Below are positions 29,201 to 40,050 of a DNA stretch of 64,000 nt, one piece after another; the stretch's first letter is position 1; each line of letters opens with the position of its first letter. Below the pieces are notes generated by a model, which ran no database searches, was not told where the DNA came from, and saw only the letters and a list, made by a program, of their open reading frames with translations. The translations under genes and the position numbers were made by a program. Where the stretch lies: contig BPKK01000007.1 of the NCBI GenBank assembly GCA_026005095.1, positions 60,837-124,836 on the forward strand. The letters are read 5' to 3'. Origin of the DNA: Silanimonas sp. GTDB lineage: Bacteria > Pseudomonadota > Gammaproteobacteria > Xanthomonadales > Xanthomonadaceae.

Positions 29201-29461
29201 CAGCAGCACGCCTTCCTCCGAGCTCAGGTCGTATTGGCGCATGAAGGCCTCGACCAGCTCCGGGTCGGCGGCGCGCACCCGGGTGCGCTCCACCAGGGCC
29301 TCGGCGGTGGCCTGCACCTGGGCCTGCAGGGGGTCGGGAAGGGTGGCGAAGGGCAGGAGCTCCGCGAGGTGTTCGGCTTCGTCGCGGGCGTAGGCGGCGG
29401 TGACGCGTTCACGGGCCGGCGAGGGGGCGCCGGGCAGTTCGGGGCGGAGGATCGGCTTCAC
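26281..29461 (-). CDS. putA: Bifunctional proline dehydrogenase / delta-1-pyrroline-5-carboxylate dehydrogenase, frame slip
   Basis: About 1,059 residues after repair. It oxidises proline to glutamate in two steps with substrate channelling. The N-terminal FAD domain has ISVKLSALHPRYE, RLVKGAYWDSEIK, ATHNAHTIAAIHAMA and YEYQRLHGMGEDLY. The aldehyde dehydrogenase domain starts near residue 540 and has CISPWNFPLAIYLGQ, the Glu in ETGGQNALIADSSS and the catalytic Cys in DSAGQRCSAARVL. It lacks the ribbon-helix-helix DNA-binding domain and the long C-terminal extension of E. coli PutA (1,320 residues), so it should not repress its own gene. The frame breaks near 28725-28745; dropping one base joins SLKAA to SVFAAPSIS. 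The start is a GTG preceded by a hairpin. Confidence 0.92.
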
Positions 29462-29471
29462 GCGGCGGCGG

Positions 29472-29492
29472 GGCGGCTTGGGACAAGCCGCC
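29472..29492 (-). promoter_or_regulatory. Hairpin just upstream of the putA start
   Basis: A perfect 9-bp inverted repeat, GGCGGCTTG at 29472-29480 and CAAGCCGCC at 29484-29492 with a 3-base loop, lies 11 bases before the putA GTG. In the mRNA it would sit where the ribosome lands. No Shine-Dalgarno sequence is seen between it and the start. Regulation is inference. Confidence 0.45.
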
Positions 29493-29580
29493 AGTGTGCC
29501 CGGGCGCCCGGGCGCGCGTCAGCCCCACCCGGGGCGGATGTGAAGACGGCGCTGCAACGCCTCCCCTCACGTGGCTTTGC

Positions 29581-29610
29581 TTGCCCCTGCTCCGGGGCGG
29601 GCCGTAAACT
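29581..29610 (+). promoter_or_regulatory. Candidate sigma-70 promoter for DUF2244 and the ctaC cluster
   Basis: TTGCCC at 29581-29586 and TAAACT at 29605-29610 are 18 bases apart, and the -10 is 34 bases before the GTG start of the DUF2244 gene. It is the only promoter-like element seen ahead of the long oxidase gene cluster. Confidence 0.4.
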
Positions 29611-29644
29611 GCGTCACCCTGTCGCAGGTCTTGGCACGTCCCAC

Positions 29645-30145
29645 GTGATCGACGAACTGCCGCCGTCGGTGACCGGTTCCGAGGCGCAGCTGCTGCTGCG
29701 CCCGAGACGGATCCTGACGCCGCGGCAATTCGTCGTCCTGTTCGTCCTGATCGCGGTTCCGGTCTCGGTGGTGGCGGGCTACAGCTTCGCCATGGGCAAT
29801 GCCTTCGCGCCCGCCTTCGCCGTGCTGGACCTCGCCATCGTCGCGGTGGCGTTGCGCTGGGTGTGGCGGTCAGGCGACCGCTACGAGCGGATCGTGGTGG
29901 GCGGGCAGCGCCTCGAGGTGCGCCGCTCGCCCGACGATGCCGCGGTGTTCAGCGCGCATCCCTACTGGGTGCGCCTGCGCCGGGCGTCCGGCCGCGGCGG
30001 GTCCGGGGCGGTGTGTCTCGGCTCGCAGGGCCGGGAAGTGGAGATCGGCAGTTTCCTGCCGCCCGACGAGCGCGACGAGCTGCTCGGTCGGTTGCGGTCG
30101 ATGCTGGCGGCGGCCTCGGGCCGGGCGCCGGTGGAAGAATCCTGA
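29645..30145 (+). CDS. DUF2244 domain membrane protein
   Basis: 166-residue protein with two adjacent membrane helices at about residues 29-75 (FVVLFVLIAVPVSVVAGYSF and FAVLDLAIVAVALRW) and a cytoplasmic C-terminal beta domain (YERIVVGGQRLEV, WVRLRRA, EVEIGSFLPPDERDELL). This matches the DUF2244 family, often found directly ahead of cytochrome c oxidase genes. Its role is unknown, but position suggests a part in oxidase assembly. The GTG start follows the candidate promoter and gives the family's usual N-terminus. The gap to ctaC is 15 bases. Confidence 0.82.
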   Translation: MIDELPPSVTGSEAQLLLRPRRILTPRQFVVLFVLIAVPVSVVAGYSFAMGNAFAPAFAVLDLAIVAVALRWVWRSGDRYERIVVGGQRLEVRRSPDDAAVFSAHPYWVRLRRASGRGGSGAVCLGSQGREVEIGSFLPPDERDELLGRLRSMLAAASGRAPVEES

Positions 30146-30160
30146 GGTGAGGTCATCGGC

Positions 30161-31036
30161 ATGAAGAAGTTCCGACCCCAACACGCGATCGCCGGCCTGC
30201 TGGCCAGCCTGGGCGCCACGCTGGCGGCCGCGGCGGGCCAGCCGGAGCGTTGGCAGCTCAACATGACCCCGGGCGTGACCGAGACCGCCCAGCGCGCCTA
30301 CGACATGCACATGATCATGCTGTGGATCTGCGTGGTCATCGGTGTGGTGGTGTTCGGCGCCATGGCCATCGCCATCCTCCGCTTCCGCAAGTCGAAGGGC
30401 GCGGTGGCCGACAAGAGCTTCGTGCACAGCACGAGGCTCGAGGCGATCTGGACGGCCATCCCGACCCTGATCCTCGTGGTCATGGCCTACCCGGCCACCA
30501 TCAAGGTGATCGAGGCCTACAACACCCAGGGCCACGAGATGACGGTGAAGATCGTCGGTCAGCAGTGGCTGTGGTCGTATGAGTACGTGGGCGAGGGGGT
30601 GCGCTTCACCAGCCGCCTCGACCGTCACTCCGACCGCCTGCGCCAGAGCCGCGTCGTGGTCGACAAGCACGATCCGGAGAACGCCCACTACCTGCTCGAC
30701 GTCGATAACCGCCTGGTGCTGCCCACCAATACCAAGGTGCGCTTCGTGCTGACCGCCGACGACGTGATCCACGCCTGGTGGGTGCCGGCGCTCGGCTGGA
30801 AGATGGACGCCATCCCGGGTCTCGTGAACGAAGCCTGGACTGAGATCCGCGAGCCCGGCATCTACCGCGGCCAGTGCGCCGAGCTGTGCGGCAAGGACCA
30901 CGGCTTCATGCCGATCGTGGTCGAGGCCGTGCCGCGCGAAGAGTTCCAGGCCCGCCTCGCTGCCATGAAGGCGGCGAACGACACCACTGCCCGCACCGCA
31001 TCCACCGAACCGGCCCTCGCCGGTCCGCAGGGTTGA
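30161..31036 (+). CDS. ctaC: Cytochrome c oxidase subunit II
   Basis: 291 residues. A signal peptide is followed by two membrane helices (about 47-70 and 90-112) and a periplasmic cupredoxin domain that accepts electrons from cytochrome c. The binuclear CuA site is complete: His in DDVIHAWWVPALG and the CAELCGKDHGFM motif, with two Cys, Glu, His and Met. The aromatic patch QQWLWSYEY is the cytochrome c docking and electron-entry region. There is no fused C-terminal cytochrome c domain, so this is the simple aa3 type. The gene follows DUF2244 and precedes ctaD by 17 bases. Confidence 0.96.
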   Translation: MKKFRPQHAIAGLLASLGATLAAAAGQPERWQLNMTPGVTETAQRAYDMHMIMLWICVVIGVVVFGAMAIAILRFRKSKGAVADKSFVHSTRLEAIWTAIPTLILVVMAYPATIKVIEAYNTQGHEMTVKIVGQQWLWSYEYVGEGVRFTSRLDRHSDRLRQSRVVVDKHDPENAHYLLDVDNRLVLPTNTKVRFVLTADDVIHAWWVPALGWKMDAIPGLVNEAWTEIREPGIYRGQCAELCGKDHGFMPIVVEAVPREEFQARLAAMKAANDTTARTASTEPALAGPQG

Positions 31037-31053
31037 GCTAGAGAGGTCATCCC

Positions 31054-32682
31054 ATGGCTAACGCCCACGCCGCCACGCATCACGACGACCACGGCCACCA
31101 GCAGAGCTTCTTCGAGCGCTGGTTCTTGTCCACCAACCACAAGGACATCGGCACGCTCTATCTCCTCTTCTCGCTGGTGATGTTCCTCATCGGCGGGTCG
31201 ATGGCGCTGGTGATCCGCGCCGAGCTGTTCCAGCCCGGCCTGCAGCTGGTCGATCCGGCCTTCTTCAATCAGATGACCACGATGCATGCGCTGGTCATGA
31301 TCTTCGGCGCGGTGATGCCGGCCTTCGTCGGTCTGGCGAACTGGATGATCCCGCTGATGATCGGTGCGCCCGACATGGCGCTGCCGCGCATGAACAACTG
31401 GTCCTTCTGGATCATGCCCTTCGCTTTCCTGCTGTTGCTGATGCCGCTGATCCTGCAGGCCTTCGGCATCGGCTCGGGCGGCCCGGCGGGCGGCTGGACG
31501 CTCTACCCGCCGCTGTCGCTGCAGGGAGGGTCGAATGTGGCCTTCACCATCTTCGCCATCCACCTGATGGGCATCAGCTCCATCATGGGCGCGATCAACA
31601 TCATCGCCACCGTCCTCAACATGCGCGCCCCGGGGATGGACCTGCTGAAGATGCCGATCTTCGTCTGGACCTGGCTGATCACCGCCTTCCTGCTGATTGC
31701 GGTGATGCCGGTGCTGGCCGGTGCGGTGACCATGCTGCTCACCGACCGGTTCTTCGGTACCAGCTTCTTCAATGCCGCCGGCGGCGGCGACCCGGTGCTC
31801 TACCAGCACGTGTTCTGGTTCTTCGGGCACCCCGAGGTCTATATCATGATCCTGCCGGCCTTCGGCGTCGTGTCGGAGATCATCCCGACCTTCGCCCGCA
31901 AGCCGCTGTTCGGCTACCAGGCGATGGTGTACGCCACGGCCTCGATCGCCTTCCTCAGCTTCATCGTCTGGGCGCACCACATGTTCACCGTGGGCATGCC
32001 GCTCGGCACCGAACTGTACTTCATGTACGCCACGATGCTGATCGCCATCCCCACCGGCGTGAAGGTGTTCAACTGGGTCACCACCATGTGGCGCGGCTCG
32101 ATGACTTTCGAGACCCCGATGCTGTTCGCCCTCGGCTTCGTGGTGATGTTCACCATCGGCGGCTTCTCGGGCCTGATGCTGGCGATGGTGCCGGCCGACT
32201 ACCAGTACCACGACACCTACTTCGTGGTGGCGCACTTCCACTATGTGCTGGTGACCGGCGCCGTGTTCGGCATCATGGCCGGCGTGTACTACTGGCTGCC
32301 GAAGTGGACCGGCCACATGTACAACGAGACGCTGGGCAAGTGGCACTTCTGGCTGTCCACCATCTTCGTCAACCTGCTGTTCTTCCCGCAGCACTTCCTC
32401 GGCCTTGCCGGCATGCCGCGTCGTATCCCGGACTACAACGTGGCCTTTGCCGACTTCAACCTGCTGTCCTCGATCGGCGGCTTTGGCTTCGGCCTTGCCC
32501 AGCTGCTGTTCGTGGCGGTGGTGTGGCAGTGCGCTCGCGGCGGCCGGAAGGCCGAGGCGCGTGCCTGGGAAGGCGCCCGCGGCCTGGAGTGGACGGTGCC
32601 TTCGCCGGCCCCGCACCACACGTTCACGAAGCCGCCGGTCATCCGCGACGAGGACCTGGCGCACGGCGACGTGAGCCACTGA
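31054..32682 (+). CDS. ctaD: Cytochrome c oxidase subunit I
   Basis: 542-residue catalytic subunit with 12 predicted membrane helices. It binds heme a and the heme a3-CuB centre where oxygen is reduced, and pumps protons. The CuB/active-site region [13 protein letters not shown] contains the His and the Glu that ends the D-channel plus the Tyr cross-link partner. HHMFTVG supplies the two further CuB histidines, and [10 protein letters not shown] the heme a3 and heme a ligands. These mark an A1-type heme-copper oxidase. The N-terminal [14 protein letters not shown] is typical. Confidence 0.97.
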   Translation: MANAHAATHHDDHGHQQSFFERWFLSTNHKDIGTLYLLFSLVMFLIGGSMALVIRAELFQPGLQLVDPAFFNQMTTMHALVMIFGAVMPAFVGLANWMIPLMIGAPDMALPRMNNWSFWIMPFAFLLLLMPLILQAFGIGSGGPAGGWTLYPPLSLQGGSNVAFTIFAIHLMGISSIMGAINIIATVLNMRAPGMDLLKMPIFVWTWLITAFLLIAVMPVLAGAVTMLLTDRFFGTSFFNAAGGGDPVLYQHVFWFFGHPEVYIMILPAFGVVSEIIPTFARKPLFGYQAMVYATASIAFLSFIVWAHHMFTVGMPLGTELYFMYATMLIAIPTGVKVFNWVTTMWRGSMTFETPMLFALGFVVMFTIGGFSGLMLAMVPADYQYHDTYFVVAHFHYVLVTGAVFGIMAGVYYWLPKWTGHMYNETLGKWHFWLSTIFVNLLFFPQHFLGLAGMPRRIPDYNVAFADFNLLSSIGGFGFGLAQLLFVAVVWQCARGGRKAEARAWEGARGLEWTVPSPAPHHTFTKPPVIRDEDLAHGDVSH

Positions 32683-32705
32683 TCTTCCGCACGGAGTCTT
32701 GAGAC

Positions 32706-32849
32706 GTGGACGCTCCGCGTGAGCCCCGGGACGATGCGCCCCGCCGCAGTTCGGTGCGGCGGACGGCCATGGTGCTGGGGGCCATCGCCGCTGGCTTCTA
32801 CCTCTATGCGCTGTGGATGATCGTCAGCCGCGGGGGGGCAGGGGCATGA
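32706..32849 (+). CDS. Cytochrome oxidase small assembly protein (47 residues)
   Basis: A short gene between ctaD and ctaG with a GTG start at 32706. The product has a charged N-terminal tail (about 22 residues, Arg/Asp-rich) and one membrane helix, [19 protein letters not shown]. Its stop overlaps the ctaG ATG in an ATGA, which strongly supports translation. Small one-helix proteins of this size and position are known as cytochrome oxidase small assembly proteins in beta- and gammaproteobacteria. Function in detail is unknown. Confidence 0.75.
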   Translation: MDAPREPRDDAPRRSSVRRTAMVLGAIAAGFYLYALWMIVSRGGAGA

Positions 32850-33442
32850 GCCGCCACGCTGCCACCGCCCGGCGCATCGCGCTCGTCTCGCTGCTGAGCT
32901 TCGGCGCCGCCTTCGGCCTGGTGCCGCTCTACGAGATCGCCTGCGAGAAGGTCTTCGGCATCAAGTTGGAGACCGGGCCGGCGGGCGAGCGCCGCCTCGC
33001 CGACATCGCCGTCGATCCCAACCGCACCGTGCGCGTCGAGTTCGACGCTAACGTGAACTCCAAGCTGCCCTGGACCTTCGAGCCCGAGCAGCTGTCGATG
33101 GAGGTGGTGCCGGGGCAGGCCTACGAAGTGAACTATGTGGCCGACAACCTCGACGCCCACCCGGTGGTCGGCAATGCCGCCCCCTCGGTGGCGCCGGTGG
33201 TGGCCGCCGGCTATTTCATCAAGACCGAATGCTTCTGCTTCACCGAGCAGCTACTCGCTCCCGGCGAGCGCAAGGTGATGCCGGTGCGTTTCATCGTCGA
33301 TCCGGCACTGCCGGCGAACGTCCGCACCATCACGCTGTCCTACACCTTCTTCAAGAACGAGCCGGCCACCGCGCGCGCGCTCGCCGCCGCCCCGGCCCCC
33401 GCGCCGGCGCTGGCGACGGCGCCGCTTGCGGTGCCGCGCTGA
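32846..33442 (+). CDS. ctaG: Cytochrome c oxidase assembly protein CtaG (Cox11)
   Basis: 198-residue copper chaperone that delivers CuB to subunit I. One N-terminal membrane helix (about residues 10-30) is followed by a periplasmic immunoglobulin-like domain. The copper-binding CFCFTEQ motif is present, with the conserved third Cys at IACEKVFG just after the helix. KLPWTFEP and [17 protein letters not shown] segments (here [12 protein letters not shown]) are typical. The Ala/Pro-rich C-terminal tail is longer than usual. Translational overlap with the small protein upstream fixes the start. Confidence 0.94.
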   Translation: MSRHAATARRIALVSLLSFGAAFGLVPLYEIACEKVFGIKLETGPAGERRLADIAVDPNRTVRVEFDANVNSKLPWTFEPEQLSMEVVPGQAYEVNYVADNLDAHPVVGNAAPSVAPVVAAGYFIKTECFCFTEQLLAPGERKVMPVRFIVDPALPANVRTITLSYTFFKNEPATARALAAAPAPAPALATAPLAVPR

Positions 33443-33473
33443 CCTTTCCACCGTTCCACCGCAGGGGACCCGC

Positions 33474-34349
33474 ATGGCCACCGCACATCACGACGCCGAC
33501 GTCTACTACGTACCGCACCACAGCAAGTGGCCCTTCGTGGGCTCGGTTTCGTTGTTCGTGCTGATGATCGGCCTCGTCACCTGGTTCAACGGCAGCGACA
33601 CCGCCTTCTGGGTCTTCATGGCCGGCGTGGCGATGATGATCTATACCCTGTTCGGCTGGTTCGGCGACGTGATCCGCGAGTCGGAGTCGGGCAAGTACAA
33701 CGGCCAGGTCGATGTCAGCTTCCGTCAGGGGATGATCTGGTTCATCTTCTCGGAAGTGATGTTCTTCGCCGCCTTCTTCGGCGCGCTGTTCTACGTCCGC
33801 CAGTTCGCCCTGCCCTGGCTCTCGGGCGAGGGCCATGGGGCGCTGGCCAACCAGTTCCTCTGGGACGGCTACGTGGCCGGCTGGCCGGCCAACGGTCCGG
33901 CCAATGTCGGCGGTGAGTTCGGCACCCTGCCGGCCTTCGGCCTGCCGCTGATCAACACCATCATCCTGCTCAGCTCGGGCCTCACCCTCACCATCGCCCA
34001 CCACGCCATGGTGGCCGGGCAGCGCGGCAAGGTGCTGACCTGGCTCGGCGCCACCATCCTGCTCGGCTTCTGCTTCTTTGGCGTGCAGGCCTACGAATAC
34101 GGCCATGCCTGGGCCGAACTCAATCTGCGCCTCAGCTCGGGCATCTACGGCGCCACTTTCTACATGCTGACCGGCTTCCATGGCCTGCACGTCTTCCTTG
34201 GCACGGTGATGCTCACCGTGGTCTGGTTCCGCGTACTGAAGGGCCACTTCACCCCGGAGAAGCACTTCGGCTTCGAGGCAGTGGCCTGGTACTGGCACTT
34301 CGTGGACGTGGTCTGGCTGGGCCTGTTCCTGTTCGTCTACGTGCTTTGA
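33474..34349 (+). CDS. ctaE: Cytochrome c oxidase subunit III
   Basis: 291-residue integral membrane subunit with seven predicted helices, which stabilises the core and the proton uptake path. Conserved segments are YYVPHHSKWPFVGS at the N-terminus, FRQGMIWFIFSEVMFFAAFF, LTIAHHAMVAGQR, GATFYMLTGFHGLHVFLGT and the C-terminal AVAWYWHFVDVVWLGLF. It ends the plus-strand core of the cluster; a strong hairpin follows 23 bases later. Confidence 0.96.
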   Translation: MATAHHDADVYYVPHHSKWPFVGSVSLFVLMIGLVTWFNGSDTAFWVFMAGVAMMIYTLFGWFGDVIRESESGKYNGQVDVSFRQGMIWFIFSEVMFFAAFFGALFYVRQFALPWLSGEGHGALANQFLWDGYVAGWPANGPANVGGEFGTLPAFGLPLINTIILLSSGLTLTIAHHAMVAGQRGKVLTWLGATILLGFCFFGVQAYEYGHAWAELNLRLSSGIYGATFYMLTGFHGLHVFLGTVMLTVVWFRVLKGHFTPEKHFGFEAVAWYWHFVDVVWLGLFLFVYVL

Positions 34350-34371
34350 TCCCGAGGCACGCCCGGAATGC

Positions 34372-34397
34372 ACGAGGCCGGCGAATGCCGGCCTCGT
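34372..34397. terminator. Bidirectional terminator between ctaE and the DUF2909 gene
   Basis: A perfect 11-bp stem with a GAAT loop: ACGAGGCCGGC at 34372-34382 pairs with GCCGGCCTCGT at 34387-34397. It lies between convergent genes. The following bases are only weakly T-rich. Confidence 0.7.
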
Positions 34398-34436
34398 CGT
34401 CTTCGCAGGACATCCGCGAGGACCGCGCGGGGCGGG

Positions 34437-34643
34437 TTACTGGCCGATGCCGTGGAAGCGCCAGAAGCCGAGGAAGTGGCCCGCCGCCATGATGGCGAGC
34501 AGGGCGATCGACAGGCCGATGCGCCAGCTCAGGGCACGCACCATGCGACCGTCGGCCTGTGGTTTCGAGACCATGTGGAAGAGGGCCGCGAAGAGGTTCC
34601 AGACGATGACGGCCATGAAGGCGATGACGATGAGCTTTTCCAC
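34437..34643 (-). CDS. DUF2909 twin-transmembrane protein
   Basis: 68-residue protein starting at a GTG, with two membrane helices: KLIVIAFMAVIVWNLFAAL at about 3-21 and IGLSIALLAIMAAGHFLGF at about 43-61. It matches the DUF2909 family of small twin-helix proteins usually found on the opposite strand between ctaE and SURF1, as here. Role unknown; the fixed position suggests oxidase assembly. It is divergent from the SURF1 gene with a 57-base gap. Confidence 0.82.
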   Translation of the reverse strand: MEKLIVIAFMAVIVWNLFAALFHMVSKPQADGRMVRALSWRIGLSIALLAIMAAGHFLGFWRFHGIGQ

Positions 34644-34700
34644 GGGGCGGCCTAAGGCGGGGTCGAAGCCCGCATTATCCGCTCGCCGCGGAGGCGCGAG

Positions 34701-35414
34701 GTGAAGCGCAGTTCCCGTCTCGTCCTGCGCTGGGTACTGGTGCTGGCCCTGGTGGCGCTGTTCCTGCGCGCCGGGGTCTGGCAGATGGGGCGCGCCGAGG
34801 AGAAGCAGGCCCGCCTCGACCGGGCCGCCGCCGTGTTGGCACGCCGCGAGCCGCTGCCCCTGTCGCAAGCGCTGGCTGCCATGCCGGCCTGGGTGGAGTT
34901 CGAGGCCGCGTTCGAGCCCCACCCGGCCCTGCGCCTCGACCAGCAGCGCCGCGGCGGACGGGTGGGCGTGCAGGTGTACCGCCTCGCCCGGCTCGCCGAC
35001 GGCCACCGGCTCTGGGTGGACATCGGCTGGCAGCCCCTGCCCGCCGACCGCACGGTGCCGATCGAGCCGGCGCTGCCCGACGGGGCGCTGCACTTGGCCG
35101 GGCTGCTGGTGCCGCCGCCGTCTGCCGGGCTGGCCATCGGCCCGGCCCTTTCGCCCTTGCCCGATCAGGGCTGGTTGGCCCTGCGCCTCGATCCCGAGGC
35201 CTTGCGCCAGGCCGCGGCACCCCACGCACAAGGCTTGCTGGAGGGCGTCGTTCTGCGCCTCGACCCCATGCTGCCCTTCGGCCACGAACGCGACCTCGAC
35301 CTGCTGCCGAATACGCTGCCGCCCGAGAAACACCGCGGCTATGCCCTGCAGTGGTTCGGCTTCGCCGCCGGCCTGCTGCTGCTCTCCCTCTACCTCCAGT
35401 TCCGACGTCCATGA
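34701..35414 (+). CDS. SURF1 family cytochrome oxidase assembly protein
   Basis: 237 residues with an N-terminal membrane helix (about 8-25, RWVLVLALVALFLRAGVWQ), a periplasmic domain and a second helix at the C-terminus (WFGFAAGLLLLSLYLQF). GVWQMGRAEEKQA at the start and LWVDIGWQPLPADR in the middle are family motifs, as is KHRGYALQWFGFAAGL at the end. SURF1 binds heme a and aids its insertion into subunit I. The GTG start follows a GGAGG-like sequence; the stop overlaps the next gene in an ATGA. Confidence 0.92.
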   Translation: MKRSSRLVLRWVLVLALVALFLRAGVWQMGRAEEKQARLDRAAAVLARREPLPLSQALAAMPAWVEFEAAFEPHPALRLDQQRRGGRVGVQVYRLARLADGHRLWVDIGWQPLPADRTVPIEPALPDGALHLAGLLVPPPSAGLAIGPALSPLPDQGWLALRLDPEALRQAAAPHAQGLLEGVVLRLDPMLPFGHERDLDLLPNTLPPEKHRGYALQWFGFAAGLLLLSLYLQFRRP

Positions 35415-35968
35415 ACCCCGTCCTGCGCTCGCGTGCCACCCTGCTGCTGGTGGTGGCGCTGTTCTTCGTGTCCTTCGGCATTGCCGTCTTCCTGATCTTC
35501 TCCGACTGGCGCCCCACGGCCACCCGCAATGCCGGCGAGCTGCTGCAGCCGCCGGTGGAACTTGGTGTCCTCGGACTTTCCCATGCGGACGGTCGGCCAT
35601 ATCCGGAATGGGAGAGTGAGCGTCGCTTATGGCGCGTGGTGGTGCTGCCGCCCCCGGACTGCGGCGAGCCCTGCCTCCAGCTCAGCGACATGCTCTACCG
35701 GGTGTGGGTGTCGGAAGGACGGTATGCCGATCGGCTGCAGGTACTGTGGTTTGGCGAGGTGCCGGCACAGGCCCCGGAGTACCGGGCCTTTCTGCCGATG
35801 ACGCCCTCCCCGGCGCTCCGTGCGAAACTGCCCGCTGCGCACGTCGAGGGAAGCCTCGCCGTGCATCTCATCGATCCGAACGGCTTCCTCGTGATGCGCT
35901 ATGAACCCGGCTTCGACCCCACCGGTCTCCGCAAGGACCTCGCCCGGCTGCTGAAGGTGACCGAATGA
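35411..35968 (+). CDS. Membrane-anchored SCO/thioredoxin-like protein in the oxidase cluster
   Basis: 185 residues: one N-terminal membrane helix (about 8-30, ATLLLVVALFFVSFGIAVFLI) and a periplasmic domain. A DCGEPC sequence at about residues 80-85 gives a Cys-x3-Cys pair like the copper site of SCO1/SenC. The C-terminal part, AVHLIDPNGFLVMRYEPG, resembles the end of the thioredoxin fold in SCO proteins. Overall similarity is low, so this is a divergent relative at best. It overlaps both SURF1 and ctaA by four bases, so it is co-translated with heme and copper assembly genes. A role in CuA maturation or thiol reduction is inference. Confidence 0.7.
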   Translation: MNPVLRSRATLLLVVALFFVSFGIAVFLIFSDWRPTATRNAGELLQPPVELGVLGLSHADGRPYPEWESERRLWRVVVLPPPDCGEPCLQLSDMLYRVWVSEGRYADRLQVLWFGEVPAQAPEYRAFLPMTPSPALRAKLPAAHVEGSLAVHLIDPNGFLVMRYEPGFDPTGLRKDLARLLKVTE

Positions 35969-37095
35969 TCCCTGTCCGCCATTTCCACCGCCTCGCCTGG
36001 GTGGCGGTCATCGTCGCCTTCGGCGTGATCTTCCTCGGCGGCTTCACCCGTCTGAACAACGCCGGTCTGAGCTGCCCGGATTGGCCCACTTGCTACGGCA
36101 AGATCACCTGGCCCACCAGTGAGGCCGACATCGCCCATGCCAATGCCACCTTCGAGCGCGCGGTGGAAGTGAACAAGGCGGTGTGGGAGCAGGTGCACCG
36201 CATCTTCGCCGCCAGCCTTGGTTTGCTGGTCTTCACGCTGGCTCTGTTGGCGGCCCGCCGCCGGCCGCAGGGCCTCGCCACCGTGGCGGCAGGCACGCTG
36301 CTGGTGGTGGCGGCGATCTTCGCCTACATCAAGGTCGACCACAGCCTCGCTCTCGGCCTTGCCGCGGCGGGGCAGGCGGTGTGGCTGTCCGGCCTGGTGC
36401 GCTGGGCCGATGGCGTGACCCGGCTTTCGATGGGCCTGCTGATGCTGGTCACCTTCCAGGCCCTGCTCGGTATGTGGACGGTGATCTGGCTGGTGAAGCC
36501 GGTGATCGTGATGAGTCATCTTCTAGGCGGACTTACCACTTTCTCGCTGCTCACCGTGCTGGCCTGGTGGACGACGCCGAACGCCATGCGCCTGCACGTG
36601 GACGCCCCGGCCCTGCGCCGCTGGCTGTGGGCCGGCCTGGTGCTGCTGGCGCTGCAGATCGCCCTGGGCGGGTGGGTGGCGGCGAACTATGCGGCCCTGG
36701 CCTGCGGGCTCGACTTCCCGACCTGCAAGGGCGAATGGTGGCCGGCCACCGATTTCGCCGAGGGCTTCGTGCTCTGGCGCGGCATCGGTGTCGATTACGA
36801 GGGCGGCGTGCTGGATGCCGCCGCCCGCGCCGCCATCCAGCTCACCCATCGCATCGGCGCGCTGGTGGTGGCGGGTTACTTCGTGCTGCTGGGGTTCCGC
36901 CTCGCCTTCACCCCGGGTTTCCGTGGTTCCGGCGTGCTGCTGTTGATACTGCTGGTGGTGCAGGTGGCGCTCGGCATCGCCAATGTGGTGATGGGCCTGC
37001 CGCTGTATGTCGCCACCGCCCACCTGCTGGTGGCGGTGCTGATGCTGTTCACCGTGGTCACTCTGCTGGCGCGCCTGCGCTCGCCCGGGGCTTAG
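35965..37095 (+). CDS. ctaA: Heme A synthase
   Basis: 376-residue Cox15/CtaA protein with eight predicted membrane helices, oxidising heme O to heme [22 protein letters not shown] carries the conserved Asn/Cys region, and [41 protein letters not shown] and [13 protein letters not shown] each hold one of the four heme-ligand histidines. A second Cys-containing loop is seen at ACGLDFPTC. It starts in an ATGA overlap and is five bases from ctaB. Confidence 0.94.
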   Translation: MIPVRHFHRLAWVAVIVAFGVIFLGGFTRLNNAGLSCPDWPTCYGKITWPTSEADIAHANATFERAVEVNKAVWEQVHRIFAASLGLLVFTLALLAARRRPQGLATVAAGTLLVVAAIFAYIKVDHSLALGLAAAGQAVWLSGLVRWADGVTRLSMGLLMLVTFQALLGMWTVIWLVKPVIVMSHLLGGLTTFSLLTVLAWWTTPNAMRLHVDAPALRRWLWAGLVLLALQIALGGWVAANYAALACGLDFPTCKGEWWPATDFAEGFVLWRGIGVDYEGGVLDAAARAAIQLTHRIGALVVAGYFVLLGFRLAFTPGFRGSGVLLLILLVVQVALGIANVVMGLPLYVATAHLLVAVLMLFTVVTLLARLRSPGA

Positions 37096-37100
37096 AGCCG

Positions 37101-38054
37101 ATGGCCTCGCTCGCCGGCCAGTACTGGGAGCTCACCAAGCCGCGGGTGGTGGCGCTGATCGTCTTCACCGCGGTGATCGGCATGTTCCTCGCCACCCCAG
37201 AGTGGCCGGGCGCCCGCGCCCTGCTGCTGGGCAGCCTCGGCATCTGGCTGGCGGCGGCCTCGGCGGCGGCCATCAACCACCTGCTCGACCAGCGCATCGA
37301 CGCGGTGATGGCGCGCACGGCCCACCGGCCGCTGCCCACCGGTTCGCTCACCGGATCCCAGGTGCTGCTGTTCGCCGTGGGCCTCGGCGTGGTCTCGATG
37401 CTGGTGCTGGCGCTGTGGGTGAATGCGTTTACCGCAGCCCTCACCTTCGCCTCGCTGATCGGCTACGCCATCGTCTACACCGGCTACCTCAAGCGCGCCA
37501 CACCGCAGAACATCGTGATCGGCGGCCTCGCCGGCGCCGCGCCGCCACTGCTCGGCTGGGCCGCGGTGAAGGGCTGGCCGGAGGGCGTGCCCTTCGCCGC
37601 CCTGTTCGGCCCGCCCTTCGACTACCACCACGCCCTGCTGCTGGTGCTGATCATCTTCGTCTGGACGCCGCCGCACTTCTGGGCGCTGGCGATCTTCCGC
37701 AAGGAGGACTACGCCAAGGCGATGATCCCGATGCTGCCGGTGACCCATGGCGTCGAGTACACGCGCTGGCAGATCCTGTTCTACACCCTGCTGCTGGTAG
37801 CGGCCACGATCCTGCCCTTCGCCAGCGGCATGAGCGGACTCTTTTACCTCGGCGGTGCGCTGGTGCTGGGCGGGGTATTTCTCTGGTACGCGGTGCGCCT
37901 GTTCAACCCGCCCGACCCCTTGTACCCGATGCGGGTGTTCAACTACTCGGTGGTCTACCTGATGGTGCTGTTCGGTTTCCTGTTGGTGGACCACTACCTC
38001 GGCCCGGCGCCGGCTCCGCCGCCGGCCGAGCTTGGCTTCGAGCGGGTGGGCTGA
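37101..38054 (+). CDS. ctaB: Protoheme IX farnesyltransferase (heme O synthase)
   Basis: 317-residue UbiA-superfamily prenyltransferase with about nine membrane helices. It adds a farnesyl group to heme B, giving heme O for CtaA. The Asp-rich motif [21 protein letters not shown] near residue 60 binds the prenyl diphosphate, and the second loop [23 protein letters not shown] is the heme O synthase signature. It ends the oxidase cluster and converges with the S9 peptidase gene only three bases away. Confidence 0.95.
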   Translation: MASLAGQYWELTKPRVVALIVFTAVIGMFLATPEWPGARALLLGSLGIWLAAASAAAINHLLDQRIDAVMARTAHRPLPTGSLTGSQVLLFAVGLGVVSMLVLALWVNAFTAALTFASLIGYAIVYTGYLKRATPQNIVIGGLAGAAPPLLGWAAVKGWPEGVPFAALFGPPFDYHHALLLVLIIFVWTPPHFWALAIFRKEDYAKAMIPMLPVTHGVEYTRWQILFYTLLLVAATILPFASGMSGLFYLGGALVLGGVFLWYAVRLFNPPDPLYPMRVFNYSVVYLMVLFGFLLVDHYLGPAPAPPPAELGFERVG

Positions 38055-38057
38055 GGC

Positions 38058-40015
<1,958 letters not shown>

Positions 40016-40050
40016 GGGCGAGCGTTCCAGGTCACGGGGAAGCCCGGAGC

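Noticed and set aside
30862..32679. 605-codon minus-strand open frame under ctaD
   Set aside because: His/Glu/Arg-rich low-complexity antisense shadow of cytochrome oxidase subunit I; no ribosome site or family motif.
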